Assembly (NCBI GenBank): GCA_019694335.1
Contig: JAIBCD010000021.1
Coordinates: forward strand, 1 to 49,754
DNA: 49,754 nt
DNA from: Rhodospirillaceae bacterium
GTDB taxonomy: Bacteria; Pseudomonadota; Alphaproteobacteria; Rhodospirillales; Rhodospirillaceae
Direction: 5' to 3'
In this document: positions 15,591-23,590 of the stretch, piece after piece
Position numbering within the stretch: position 1 is the first letter of the stretch
Layout of the letters: each line of letters opens with the position of its first letter
Position numbers and translations under genes: made by a program
Notes under the pieces: generated by a model
The model's input: only the letters and a program-made list of their open reading frames with translations
Database searches by the model: none
What the model was told of the DNA's origin: nothing

Positions 15591-16909
15591 TAGGTTGCCT
15601 CCCGCCATTCAGCCCCACTTTGCTGTAACCACAGCCAGACGTAGGCGAATATGGCGAGGATCACGGCGGTCTCGCCCGGCGTCAGTGTTGGGGGGTAGAG
15701 GTTGGAAATCACCAGCACGTAGAGCAGGTAATCCTTCAAGCTGCCGAGAAAATCGCTCTCGATGCGCGGCCGCAGGGCGCGCTGATAGAACAGCAGGCCG
15801 CGCAGCTCATAGAACACGAACAGCAGCGCGCCGATCAGGCCGAACTCGAAAACAACGCCCAGCCAGGTGATGTCTGCCAAGAAGAAGAAGTGGTCGAAGT
15901 AAGCCGACAGGCTGTCGGTGCTGGTCGGGCTGATGGTGCCGACGCCGAACAACCAGCGCGTCGGGGAAATGCCCAGGAAGCTTGACGCCTTCACGACGGT
16001 TTCCCAGCGCAGATCGAAGCCCGTGCCCGCGCCGGTGTCGAACATGCTGCCGAGATAGCCGAACGAGAACAGTCCCACCGCCGCCGCCACGGCTCCTCCC
16101 GAGATGACGTAGCGCAAGGCACCGCGGGTAGCGAAGAAGCTGGTGAAGACCACCACGGCGATGACGCCAAACATCTGCGACCGGGCCTTGACCAGCACCA
16201 TGGTCAGGGTGATGCCGACCACTACGGCCAAGAGTGAACCGAGATGGGGGGCGCGCAGAAAGCGACGATAGTAATAGAAAATTCCGATGGTGCCGAAAAA
16301 CATCGGCATGCGGATGCGGTTGCCGCGATTGTCGGCCGAGAACAACGGCCCTCCTCCGGCGGGATAATGCTCGACGTACCAGCTTTGCGGTATCACCGCC
16401 CAGAAGATCACCAGGCTGGCGAAGGTAAGCAGGGCGCAGAGCAGAAATCCTGTCGTCAGTTCCCGCAATGTCGGCCGCAGCAGCAGCAGCAGCCCCAGGA
16501 ATGAGAAGAAATAGAGCATCGGCAACAGCTTCACTTCGGCCGCCAGGCCGGTGAAGAAATTTTGTTCGAAGGAGAAGATGCCGGCGAAGCTCGGCACGAT
16601 CATCAGCCACAGAAAGGACAGCATGACCTGACGCGCCATCGGCGGCATCGGATGGCGGAACACCACCAGCGCCAACGGCAGCGACAGGATCGGAAACGCC
16701 TTGGACAAGGTCCAGAGCGGCATCAGATCCTTCATGTAATGGAAGATCTGGCCGAACATCGGCAACGCCGTCAGCAGGATGAGGATCACCCCGGGCCGCG
16801 ACGGCGTCATGTCGGCGTCCGCCGGGATCGCTCCCCGTTCTTGCGTTCGGAGCTCGCCGGCCTCGTCCCATGATTGGGGAGGAAGGGGTTCCGCGGCGAT
16901 CTGGCTCAC
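15590..16909 (-). CDS. Wzy-like polysaccharide polymerase (O-antigen ligase/polymerase family)
   Basis: A 439-residue protein with about 10-12 membrane helices and one large periplasmic loop around residues 185-215 (YVEHYPAGGGPLFSADNRGN), followed by helices with RAPHLGSLLAVVVGITLTMV and KARSQMFGVIAVVVF. The repeated 'R..A.SRSQ/ARSQMFG' type stretch after the loop is typical of the Wzy_C domain of O-antigen polymerases and ligases. The GTG start overlaps the wza stop (GTGA) and the stop overlaps the GH44 start (TAATG). It would join lipid-linked repeat units in the periplasm. A ligase function is less likely, because wzx, wzc and wza are adjacent. Confidence 0.82.
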   Translation of the reverse strand: MSQIAAEPLPPQSWDEAGELRTQERGAIPADADMTPSRPGVILILLTALPMFGQIFHYMKDLMPLWTLSKAFPILSLPLALVVFRHPMPPMARQVMLSFLWLMIVPSFAGIFSFEQNFFTGLAAEVKLLPMLYFFSFLGLLLLLRPTLRELTTGFLLCALLTFASLVIFWAVIPQSWYVEHYPAGGGPLFSADNRGNRIRMPMFFGTIGIFYYYRRFLRAPHLGSLLAVVVGITLTMVLVKARSQMFGVIAVVVFTSFFATRGALRYVISGGAVAAAVGLFSFGYLGSMFDTGAGTGFDLRWETVVKASSFLGISPTRWLFGVGTISPTSTDSLSAYFDHFFFLADITWLGVVFEFGLIGALLFVFYELRGLLFYQRALRPRIESDFLGSLKDYLLYVLVISNLYPPTLTPGETAVILAIFAYVWLWLQQSGAEWREAT

Positions 16910-17637
16910 TGTGGCGGCGTGACTAGGGCGTTGGGATTCTGAGAGTTGATCGTGTAGCTGAAGCCGCGTTGGAAGGGGACGAGCTTGTTGATGTACTGAT
17001 CAATCCACAGGTCGGCTTCGGCGATGGAGGTCTTGGGAATGAAAATGCTGTCCGAAGGCCGCAGCGCGATCGCCTGGGCCTTGTCGCCGGTGTGAATCAG
17101 CTTGTTGAGATCGACCACCCGCAGCAGGGGCTTGCCGTCCGCGCCCCGCCGAATGATGACCGCCGAGCTGGTGCGCGCCGTGTCGAGCGCGCCACCCGCC
17201 GCGATCACGGCCTGCAGCGGGTCCATCTTGTTCTGGAGCGGAATGGCGCCCGGCAACTTAACCTCGCCGCCGACGTAGACCACCTGGGCATAGCGCCGGA
17301 TGCTGATGGATACCGGGGGGTTCTGCGCGATCTTGCGAGCGGTCAGGGCCTGGGAGATGGCTTCTTCGACCTGGGTGGAGGTCTTGCCGGCGGTGGAGAC
17401 GGTGCCGGCGACCGGCAGAGTAAAGGTGCTGTCGGGCCCAACCGGCCCCTCGTAATTCAACTCGGCGTTGAACGGAAACACCACCGACAACTCATCGCCT
17501 GGACCGATGATGTAGGACGGCGGCAATTCGGCGATCGAATCGAAGGCGTCGGGGTGCTGGTAGCGAGGCGCCACTTCAGCGCAGGCGGCAAGGAAAAATG
17601 CCGACATCATCGCCGTGGCGCGAAGAAAGTTCGTCAT
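16906..17637 (-). CDS. Polysaccharide export outer-membrane lipoprotein (Wza/GumB type)
   Basis: The 243-residue protein has a lipoprotein signal ending FFLAAC (Cys19). A Poly_export domain begins YIIGPGDELSVVFPFNAELN and runs through the PVGPDSTFTLPVAGTV strand pair. An SLBB-type repeat carries VVYVGGEVKLPGAIPL and MDPLQAVIAAGGAL, and the end reads LRPSDSIFIPKTSIAEADLWIDQYI, which can form the short outer-membrane helix. It is shorter than E. coli Wza (about 380) and close to the GumB/HfsD class. It is the first gene of the minus-strand operon and is transcribed away from wzc at 17836 across a 198-base control region. Confidence 0.92.
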   Translation of the reverse strand: MTNFLRATAMMSAFFLAACAEVAPRYQHPDAFDSIAELPPSYIIGPGDELSVVFPFNAELNYEGPVGPDSTFTLPVAGTVSTAGKTSTQVEEAISQALTARKIAQNPPVSISIRRYAQVVYVGGEVKLPGAIPLQNKMDPLQAVIAAGGALDTARTSSAVIIRRGADGKPLLRVVDLNKLIHTGDKAQAIALRPSDSIFIPKTSIAEADLWIDQYINKLVPFQRGFSYTINSQNPNALVTPPQ

Positions 17638-17674
17638 AGCGAAACCCTAGCGAACGATGCCTTATTTTCAATAA

Positions 17675-17702
17675 AGATCGATCAAAGACCGATTTTCGAT
17701 CT
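17675..17702. promoter_or_regulatory. Candidate operator in the divergent wza-wzc control region
   Basis: The inverted repeat AGATCGA-N14-TCGATCT lies in the AT-rich part of the 198-base gap between the two divergent export operons. A related GATCGATC core is inside it. The symmetric position about 40 bases before the wza start suggests an operator or overlapping promoters shared by both operons. No promoter boxes are assigned. Confidence 0.35.
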
Positions 17703-17835
17703 ATAGTAATACACGCATTACGAATACACGGCTTTTCAATAACTCAGGCCTTAGGGCTAACGCAACGAACTGTCTGTTGTGTTTTGCTAAAAGACGACAG
17801 CTTTTCAGTGGGTTCTGAGCGAAGATCAAGCCGCT

Positions 17836-20103
17836 ATGATTGTTTCTCTTCAGACGAAGTCGACCAGCGGCAATAACTTGTCCCCGCTGCGTTTTTCCAT
17901 GCGCGATTTCCTCAATACCGCTTTTTATTACCGCTGGACGGCCGCGGCCGCGCTCGCCGTGACGGTCGTGCTGGGATGTCTCCTCGCCATCCTGATACCT
18001 CCCTCCTACCGCGCCGAAGCGCGCCTGCTGACGCTCTATGCCGGCTACTACAACATGCAGGTCGGCCAGACGGGAGCCGGCCTCGGTGGCGGATTGCCGG
18101 GCCTGGAGACGGGCGGGATCGTCAGCGTCGAATCGCAGATCCTGGCCAGCCCGGAACTTCACCGCGCCGTCGTGCAGGAAGAACTGGGGCCGACGGCGAG
18201 CAAAGAGGCGCTTGACCGCGCCGTGCGCCGTCTCGAAAGCCGTTTGTCGATCGAAAAGGTTGAAACCGCCAATGTCATCCAGCTGTTCTATAGCGACAGC
18301 GACCCGGTCAAGGCGGCGAAAATCCTCGACCGTCTCATAGACCACTATTTCCGCCAGCGCGCAGGCGTCTTTACCGAAGGCCGGGTCAGCTTTCTGGTCC
18401 AGCAGCGGGATCGCGTGCGGGCCCAGCTCGACAAGGCCAACGCTCAGCTGATGGCCTTCCAGCGCAGCCGTGATGTGGTCGATGTCGACGCGCAGATCGC
18501 CAGCGCCGTGGCGTTGAACGCCCTCCTGAAACAGCGTGGGATGGAAAACGAGGCATCGCTGGCGCAGGATAAAAGTGCGCTGGAAAAGCTGAAGGCAGAA
18601 GCCAAGTCGGTTCCCGCCACGATCGATCTATACGAAGACAACACCGAAGCGGCGCATGCCATCGGCACCATGCAGCTAACCCTGCTGCAGCTTCAGTCGC
18701 GGCGAGCCGATCTGGCGGCGCGCTATTTGCCGGAATCGCCTTTCGTGAAGCAGATCGACGATCAGATCGCCGATGTGGAAAAGGAAATCGCGAAGCAGAA
18801 ATCCGAGGTGGTCAGCGCCGTTCGGCGCGGCCGCAACAGCTATTACGATACCGTGCAGGACCGCATCACGCGCCTGAGCGCCGACGTCGCCGGCCAGGAG
18901 GAGCGCAAGCAGACCCTCGACGATCAGATCAAGGAAGCCGACGATCATTTCCAGTCCCTGATCACCACCGCCAACCAGCTGCACCGCCTGGAAATCGACC
19001 GCGACCTGCTGGCCGACAGCTTCAAGGGTTTCTCGCGTGAAGTCGAACAGGCCCGCATCCAGCAGAACCAGGCCGATACCTCGAGCAGCACCAACGTGCG
19101 CATCATCCAGGCGCCGGTGCCGCCCACCCAGCGCAGCAATCCGCCGATCCTGTTCCTGGCCGCCGCATTGGTGGCCGGTATCATGGTCGCCGGGATTTCA
19201 ATGCTGGTGCGCTCCTCTTTGCGCGAAACCTTCTTGAGTCCGGAAGAGGTCGAGCGCCTGCTGGCCCTGCCGGTGCTCTTTGCCCCGCTCCATTCAGCCG
19301 AGGCGCCGCAGGTGGTGCGGGAAATTGGGCAGACGCTGCGCCAGATGCAGGCGCAGCTTCTGGCGCCGTCGGAAGCTGCGCCGGCGGAAGCTGCGCCGGC
19401 GGAAGCAGCGCCACCAGAACCGCCGCCGCAGCCGCCGCAGCGCCGCATGCCGCGTACAGAAATGGGCCGTATGGTCGCCGCCATCAACGGCGCCGCCGGG
19501 GCCGATAAATCCTCGCGCGTCGTGATGCTGCTCTCCTCGCGCGACGACGACGGGCTCGACACCGTGGCCAAGGCTCTGGTCGAGGAACTGGAACGCCGTT
19601 CGACCCGCCCGGTACTTATTCTCGATCTTACGGAGAAGGGCGACCTCTACGGACAGCCGGACCATGATCGCCTGCTGACGTGGCCGGGTGAGGCGGGGCC
19701 CGCGCCGTCCTGGCGCGGCGCCGCCGTGCGTCCCGCCAGCAGTGCCGAGGCGGAAACGATGTTCACTTTTCACCCGGTCGAGAACCGCTACATCGTGGTT
19801 GGCAGCCTCAAACCCGGGGCGATATTGCCCAGCGGGCGCCAGAGCGCCGGCCTGTTCGACCTTCTGCGCAGCAAGCATGAGTACATCGTCATGCGCGTTC
19901 CGCCGGTCGGCCGGTCCTTCGCCGGCATCGAAGCCGCGATCCTGGCGGACGCGACCGTGCTGGGCGTGCGGGCCGAAGCCACCCGCAAGCCGGTCGCACT
20001 GCAGATGAAAGCCCAAGTCAACGACACTGGCGGGCGCATCGTCGGCGTGGCGATGACCTACCGGCGCAGCTACATCCCCGCCTACGTCTACCGCTTCCTC
20101 TAG
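17836..20103 (+). CDS. Polysaccharide co-polymerase (Wzc/GumC type) with degenerate kinase domain
   Basis: The 755-residue protein has a Wzz domain with TM1 near 36-58 (AALAVTVVLGCLLAILIPPSY) cut here as a helix, a long coiled coil near 165-420 (EARIQ-type heptads), and TM2 near 436-458. An Ala/Glu/Pro linker near 510-535 is built from a short repeated AEAAP unit. The C-terminal 210-residue domain has the BY-kinase fold order (RVVMLLSS, then PVLILDLTE) but lacks a Walker A GxxxxGK(S/T) and the Walker B aspartates. It ends in a Tyr-rich tail, YRRSYIPAYVYRFL. It controls chain length and links Wzy to Wza. ATP-dependent autophosphorylation looks unlikely. Confidence 0.88.
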   Translation: MIVSLQTKSTSGNNLSPLRFSMRDFLNTAFYYRWTAAAALAVTVVLGCLLAILIPPSYRAEARLLTLYAGYYNMQVGQTGAGLGGGLPGLETGGIVSVESQILASPELHRAVVQEELGPTASKEALDRAVRRLESRLSIEKVETANVIQLFYSDSDPVKAAKILDRLIDHYFRQRAGVFTEGRVSFLVQQRDRVRAQLDKANAQLMAFQRSRDVVDVDAQIASAVALNALLKQRGMENEASLAQDKSALEKLKAEAKSVPATIDLYEDNTEAAHAIGTMQLTLLQLQSRRADLAARYLPESPFVKQIDDQIADVEKEIAKQKSEVVSAVRRGRNSYYDTVQDRITRLSADVAGQEERKQTLDDQIKEADDHFQSLITTANQLHRLEIDRDLLADSFKGFSREVEQARIQQNQADTSSSTNVRIIQAPVPPTQRSNPPILFLAAALVAGIMVAGISMLVRSSLRETFLSPEEVERLLALPVLFAPLHSAEAPQVVREIGQTLRQMQAQLLAPSEAAPAEAAPAEAAPPEPPPQPPQRRMPRTEMGRMVAAINGAAGADKSSRVVMLLSSRDDDGLDTVAKALVEELERRSTRPVLILDLTEKGDLYGQPDHDRLLTWPGEAGPAPSWRGAAVRPASSAEAETMFTFHPVENRYIVVGSLKPGAILPSGRQSAGLFDLLRSKHEYIVMRVPPVGRSFAGIEAAILADATVLGVRAEATRKPVALQMKAQVNDTGGRIVGVAMTYRRSYIPAYVYRFL

Positions 20104-20123
20104 CGGCCGGATTTCGATCAGCC

Positions 20124-21104
20124 ATGACCAAACTCAGCGCCATCCTGCCCGTCAAGACGAAAGGCCGGCACTATGCCGACAATATCGCGCGGTGCGATAT
20201 TCTCTTTTCGTCGCTGCGGCATTTCACCTCGCCCTCGACCTTCGACAAGATCGTCATCGTGGTTCCCCATGACGAGTTCGAGGACGCCAAGGGCTATGCC
20301 AGGGCCTGGTCGGACTTTCCGGTCGAGGTCGTCGACGAATCACTGCACATGACCGCTTTCCGCGACTTTGCGCTGCCGCATCAGATCCGGCCCTGGCATC
20401 GTCAGCAGATCATCAAGCTGTATGCCCCGGCGCTGATCAATACCGAATACTTCATTGTGTTCGACCCGGACGTCTTCGCCACCCATAGGTTCGATGCCGA
20501 CACGTTGCTCCCCGGCGGACGCGCCTTGACCCATATGCAGCCGCGCATGCGCGAGCCGGATTTCTGGCGCTCCTCCGTGAAGCTCCTGCAGCAGGATCCT
20601 CATCTCGACCGCGACGGTATCTGGTGGACTCCGGCGATTCTGTCTTCGAGCCTGTGCCGCAGCCTGCATAAGCGCCTGGAGGAGCTGCATCATCAGGATT
20701 GGATACGGATCCTGCTGTCGAACTATACGATCGATTGGACCGAATATACGCTGTACTGGCTCAACGCCGAGCGTGAAGGCCTGATCGACCGCTATCATGC
20801 GGTGGCGGCGCCGGGGCAGCGTTCGGTGCATGCATCGGACAGCGTGTGGTTTGCCGGCAAGGGCGGGCGGAATCTCGACGAATGGCGCGCGGAACATCAT
20901 TTCTCCGAAGAGGCCGACGGCCTGTTCGCGGTGGTGCAGAGCAACACATTCATCTCGCCGGCGCGGGTGGTCGAGAAGCTGCAGCCGTTCTTCCCCATCA
21001 CGCTCCAGCGCTATGAACGGCATCACAGCTGGTCGCTGAAGGCGCGCGAGCTATATTCCGCCGTCGCCCGGCGGGGCCTCAAGAAGTTGCGAGGAGGCCT
21101 GTGA
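20124..21104 (+). CDS. DUF6492-type putative glycosyltransferase
   Basis: A 326-residue soluble protein that starts LSAILPVKTKGRHYADN, then carries KIVIVVPHDEFEDAKGY, RPWHRQQIIKLYAPALI and FIVFDPDVFATH. The last has a DxD-like Asp-Pro-Asp at the end of a hydrophobic strand, as in nucleotide-sugar-binding GT-A folds, and W..QQ..KL before it is typical of DUF6492 proteins found in polysaccharide loci. WTEYTLYWL near 210 is another conserved block. No membrane segment is seen, so it acts on the cytoplasmic face. It lies 20 bases after wzc and overlaps the next gene. Donor and acceptor are unknown; the glycosyltransferase role is inferred from fold motifs and context. Confidence 0.72.
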   Translation: MTKLSAILPVKTKGRHYADNIARCDILFSSLRHFTSPSTFDKIVIVVPHDEFEDAKGYARAWSDFPVEVVDESLHMTAFRDFALPHQIRPWHRQQIIKLYAPALINTEYFIVFDPDVFATHRFDADTLLPGGRALTHMQPRMREPDFWRSSVKLLQQDPHLDRDGIWWTPAILSSSLCRSLHKRLEELHHQDWIRILLSNYTIDWTEYTLYWLNAEREGLIDRYHAVAAPGQRSVHASDSVWFAGKGGRNLDEWRAEHHFSEEADGLFAVVQSNTFISPARVVEKLQPFFPITLQRYERHHSWSLKARELYSAVARRGLKKLRGGL

Positions 21105-21526
21105 TGCGGCGGCTTCTGCCGGTGCTGGTCGTCCTGCTGATGGCGCCGCCGGTCGAGTCATGGGGGCAGGGCACTACTATCGGCCGGGCGATGCATATCT
21201 GGGCGGGACCGTTGCACCGGGAGTACCTCGGCTGCCTCAATTGCGACAGGCTGGATGTTTCGTCGGTGTTCAATACCTATGGTGGGATGGGGTGGGACAA
21301 TGATTACGGCTCTCACAGCCACTTCGCCCGCTACCGTGCGGCGCATGACCGCTACTCTGCGTGCGACCCGCATGCCGCCGATCCGCCGATCCTGAAGGAT
21401 ACGTCTTTGACCATCTACGGGGTGCTGAATGTGTCCGAGACCCGGGCCGACGGCATCTGCGGTCCGAAAGGCGCGCCGGATATCTGCCAGGCCCTCAAAG
21501 CCACCTGCGCCAAGGACAATCCGTGA
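21104..21526 (+). CDS. Small periplasmic protein of unknown function (conserved cysteine pattern)
   Basis: A signal peptide (MRRLLPVLVVLLMAPPVESWGQ) is followed by about 118 residues with the conserved-looking string EYLGCLNCDRLDVSSVFNTY, GGMGWDNDYGSHSHF, RYSACDPHAADPP and NVSETRADGICGPKGA. Similar 'YLGCLNC...S.....YG..G' proteins occur singly in many Proteobacteria as secreted proteins without assigned role. The ATG at 21104 overlaps the glycosyltransferase stop (TGATG) and follows GGAGG at good spacing, so it is preferred over GTG 21101. Its stop overlaps the GTG of wecG/tagA. Coupling with export genes suggests a periplasmic accessory of exopolysaccharide assembly. Confidence 0.75.
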   Translation: MRRLLPVLVVLLMAPPVESWGQGTTIGRAMHIWAGPLHREYLGCLNCDRLDVSSVFNTYGGMGWDNDYGSHSHFARYRAAHDRYSACDPHAADPPILKDTSLTIYGVLNVSETRADGICGPKGAPDICQALKATCAKDNP

Positions 21527-22296
21527 GCAAGCAGGAGGCCGTGAGCAAGCAGGGGGCCGTGAGCGGCCGGCGGATTTTCGGCCTCGGCATCAGTCCCCTG
21601 ACAGCGGGACAGATCGCCGACAAGGTCGTTGACGAGCCGCCGCCGGCCGGCCGGCTGGGTTTGATCGTGACGCCGAATATCCAGCATGTCGCCCTGTTGC
21701 ACGGCAATCCCGCCTTTCGGCGGGCCTATCACAACGCCGCGGAGATCGTTTGCGACGGTTTTCCGGTTCATTATTACGCCAAGCTGCGCGGCGCCCCCTC
21801 ACCGGGCCGGGTGACCGGATGCGACATCGCCATGGACATCATGGGCCGCCGCTCTTTTCCCGCGCGGCATCGCTTTTTCTTTGTGGTCGACAACCAAGCC
21901 GCCGCCGCCGCGATCCGCACCTGGGCGGAAGAACGCGGCGTCGCCAGCCAGACGGCGGTGCCGGCTTTCGGCTTCGACACGGACGCCGCGCGCAGCGACG
22001 CGCTGGTCGAGGCGATCCGCGCGCATGGCACGACCATCCTGTTCATGGGGCTCGGTGCGCCAAAGAGTGAAATGTTCGTCGACACACACCGCGACCGCCT
22101 GCCGGCGTGCTGGGCGCTGTGTGTCGGCCAGGCGGTCAAGATGGCCCTGGGCCTGACCCCTACGCCTCCCGGCCTGGTCAAGGCGCTGAATCTCGAATGG
22201 GCGTGGCGCATGATCCTGGAGCCGCGCCGCATGATCGGGCGTTACGCCTATTCGGTGGGCGGATTCCTCGCCGCCGTGGCGCGAGATTTGCGGTAA
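21523..22296 (+). CDS. WecG/TagA/CpsF-family glycosyltransferase
   Basis: The GT26 core is clear: FGLGISPLTAGQIADKVV, VTPNIQHVALLHGN, AEIVCDGFPVHYYAKLRG with the Asp-Gly catalytic region, VTGCDIAMDIM, ILFMGLGAPKSEMFVD and CVGQAVKMALGLTPTPPG, with EWAWRMILEPRR near the C-terminus. Such enzymes add an N-acetyl-hexosaminuronate or similar sugar to the lipid-linked first sugar. Three in-frame GTG codons (21523, 21541, 21559) lie in an 18-base tandem repeat, each of the last two behind an AGG(A/G)GGCC stretch. The GTG at 21523 overlaps the previous stop and 21559 is closest to the conserved fold. Holdfast gene hfsJ belongs to the same family, but the locus differs. Confidence 0.88.
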   Translation: MSKQEAVSKQGAVSGRRIFGLGISPLTAGQIADKVVDEPPPAGRLGLIVTPNIQHVALLHGNPAFRRAYHNAAEIVCDGFPVHYYAKLRGAPSPGRVTGCDIAMDIMGRRSFPARHRFFFVVDNQAAAAAIRTWAEERGVASQTAVPAFGFDTDAARSDALVEAIRAHGTTILFMGLGAPKSEMFVDTHRDRLPACWALCVGQAVKMALGLTPTPPGLVKALNLEWAWRMILEPRRMIGRYAYSVGGFLAAVARDLR

Positions 22297-22322
22297 GCGG
22301 TGACGCTTAAGCGGTGACGCTT
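22295..22322. repeat. Tandem 14-bp hairpin repeat after wecG/tagA
   Basis: AAGCG-GTGA-CGCTT occurs twice without spacing, starting on the stop codon of the glycosyltransferase gene. Each unit is a small perfect hairpin, and the two together can also form a longer cruciform. No T-run follows, so it may be a weak transcription end or an RNA-stabilising 3' structure. Confidence 0.6.
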
Positions 22323-22350
22323 ATGTCGGCCTGTGGAAACCGAAGGCGCA

Positions 22351-22366
22351 TGTTTCACGTGAAACA
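22351..22366. promoter_or_regulatory. parS centromere site (ParB binding)
   Basis: TGTTTCACGTGAAACA is a perfect 16-bp palindrome identical to the chromosomal parS consensus used by ParB proteins in most bacteria, including Caulobacter. It lies in the non-coding gap between the exopolysaccharide operon and a small membrane protein gene. ParB loads here as a CTP-dependent clamp and spreads over several kilobases. Chromosomal parS sites cluster near the replication origin, so this window is probably origin-proximal. parA and parB are not in the window. Confidence 0.92.
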
Positions 22367-22393
22367 AATTAACCTTGCACTCCAGCCAACGCT

Positions 22394-22585
22394 TCACGCC
22401 GGGCTGTCCTGCCCGCGCAGCACGATATGGATGTAGCCGCCCAGCATGAGCGGAATCAGGGCTTCGAAAAACATTGAGCCCCAGTCCCCCCAAGATTCCG
22501 TGAACCACACTATCCCGCCCCAAATGGCGAGCCAGACGAGAGCATTGACGAGGCGGCGATTACGGACGGTGCGGGGGTCGGTCAT
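22394..22585 (-). CDS. Small two-helix inner-membrane protein
   Basis: The 63-residue protein has a basic N-terminus (MTDPRTVRNRRL), a first hydrophobic segment LVNALVWLAIWGGIVWF and a second, SMFFEALIPLMLGGYIHIVL, ending in a short polar tail. The architecture is that of a small integral membrane protein. I do not recognise a named family. It is isolated, with its end 28 bases from parS and convergent with the exopolysaccharide operon. Codon use fits the chromosome. Confidence 0.6.
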   Translation of the reverse strand: MTDPRTVRNRRLVNALVWLAIWGGIVWFTESWGDWGSMFFEALIPLMLGGYIHIVLRGQDSPA

Positions 22586-22668
22586 GGGCGTACTCTACGA
22601 CAGCCGCGACCACTTCCCAACTGCGTCGTCGCGGCCACAACCCGCCGCCGGATACCGTTCTCGCGCGG

Positions 22669-23448
22669 CTATCGGCGGGACTTTTTCCCAGCCTTCCTGG
22701 GAGACGCAAGGGCGTTAATTCTTTTGGGCAGCGTATAAAGTGTGGATCTCTGAATGGTGTCCGCCTCTATGCCAAACGAATTGACGAAATGGCGTTTCAG
22801 CGATTCGAAAACATCGACGGGCATTCGTGGATCCAAGCGTACGGCCTGGACGAGCGTTCCAGGATCGATTGGCACTTCAACGCGATCGTCCTTGTGTCCC
22901 GTGCTGGAAAACACGGATATCAGCCGCACTTCGGCTTCGTGCCGAAACGCCGTCCTCTTTGACAACCAGGCTTTTGCGATTTTCTCGGATGCCAATTCCG
23001 TCGTCTTGCTGGCGCTTTCGTGCAGAGCCTTCGCCCTCTTGAGCAAAGTTTTTCCGTCGCAATAGTCCACGTCCCCGATCAGCGTGTAGGCCTCCTTCAG
23101 CGCTTTCGCTTTTCGAAGGACCGCCTTGAGAAGCTTTCTGGTCGTCCGTATCCGAATACTCAGCTCGTTCGGCGAATAGATCCTCCACAATGCGTCCGAC
23201 ATTGACTCCTTCGTCCAGCAAAGCCCGAAGACCCTGCGCCGTGCTTCCATGTCCTTGGCTGGAGAGGCACAGCCCAGCTCAAACCAAAGTTTCTCAAAGG
23301 GATCGTCCCATTTTGCCGGGCTCAACAGATAGAGGCGCTTGCGCTCGTACATCTGGATAAACCGCTCAATCGGTATGATCCGATAGAGCATTTCATCCGA
23401 TTCCACACCATCGCCGAACCGCTCAACGACCTTCCCGGTCATGTCCAC
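22669..23448 (-). CDS. DUF2971-family protein
   Basis: This 259-residue soluble protein begins (after about 18 residues) with LYRIIPIERFIQMYERKRLYLLSPAKWDDPFE split over two strands. It continues with GLCWTKESMSDALWRIYSPN and SIRIRTTRKLL, and later has the RTAFRHEAEVRLI block. These 'sp..w.DPFE', 'CWT....d.mW..Y' and 'F..E.EvR' motifs define DUF2971, a widespread family of unknown biochemical role, often in defence or accessory regions. No export signal. Its codons are less GC-biased than those of the flanking operons and it sits next to a gene remnant, so it may have been acquired. Confidence 0.8.
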   Translation of the reverse strand: MDMTGKVVERFGDGVESDEMLYRIIPIERFIQMYERKRLYLLSPAKWDDPFEKLWFELGCASPAKDMEARRRVFGLCWTKESMSDALWRIYSPNELSIRIRTTRKLLKAVLRKAKALKEAYTLIGDVDYCDGKTLLKRAKALHESASKTTELASEKIAKAWLSKRTAFRHEAEVRLISVFSSTGHKDDRVEVPIDPGTLVQAVRLDPRMPVDVFESLKRHFVNSFGIEADTIQRSTLYTLPKRINALASPRKAGKKSRR

Positions 23449-23476
23449 CCCGCGCCCCGAATGCGGGCTGCCTTAT

Positions 23477-23590
23477 TCGCACCGCCAGCACAATCTTCCC
23501 AAACTGCGCGTTGGCCGACACCGTGGCCTGGGCCTCGGCGGCCCGCTCCAGCTTGAACACGCGGTCGATGGGCAGGCGCAGGCGCTTCAT
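23477..23590 (-). pseudogene. C-terminal remnant of a zinc-type alcohol dehydrogenase / quinone oxidoreductase
   Basis: About 38 codons read MKRLRLPIDRVFKLERAAEA followed by QATVSANAQFGKIVLAVR. The 'FPLe.aaeAh..m..n..fGKivL.v' ending is characteristic of medium-chain dehydrogenase/reductases. The catalytic and NADP-binding parts are absent, and the sequence upstream in this frame is not dehydrogenase-like, so this is a fragment. The rest of the gap between 23449 and 23766 holds only this remnant and the presumed promoter of the dioxygenase pair. Confidence 0.6.

Noticed and set aside
22248-22523. Minus-strand frame through parS (LFHVKH)
   Set aside because: Created by the parS palindrome itself and overlapping real genes at both ends.
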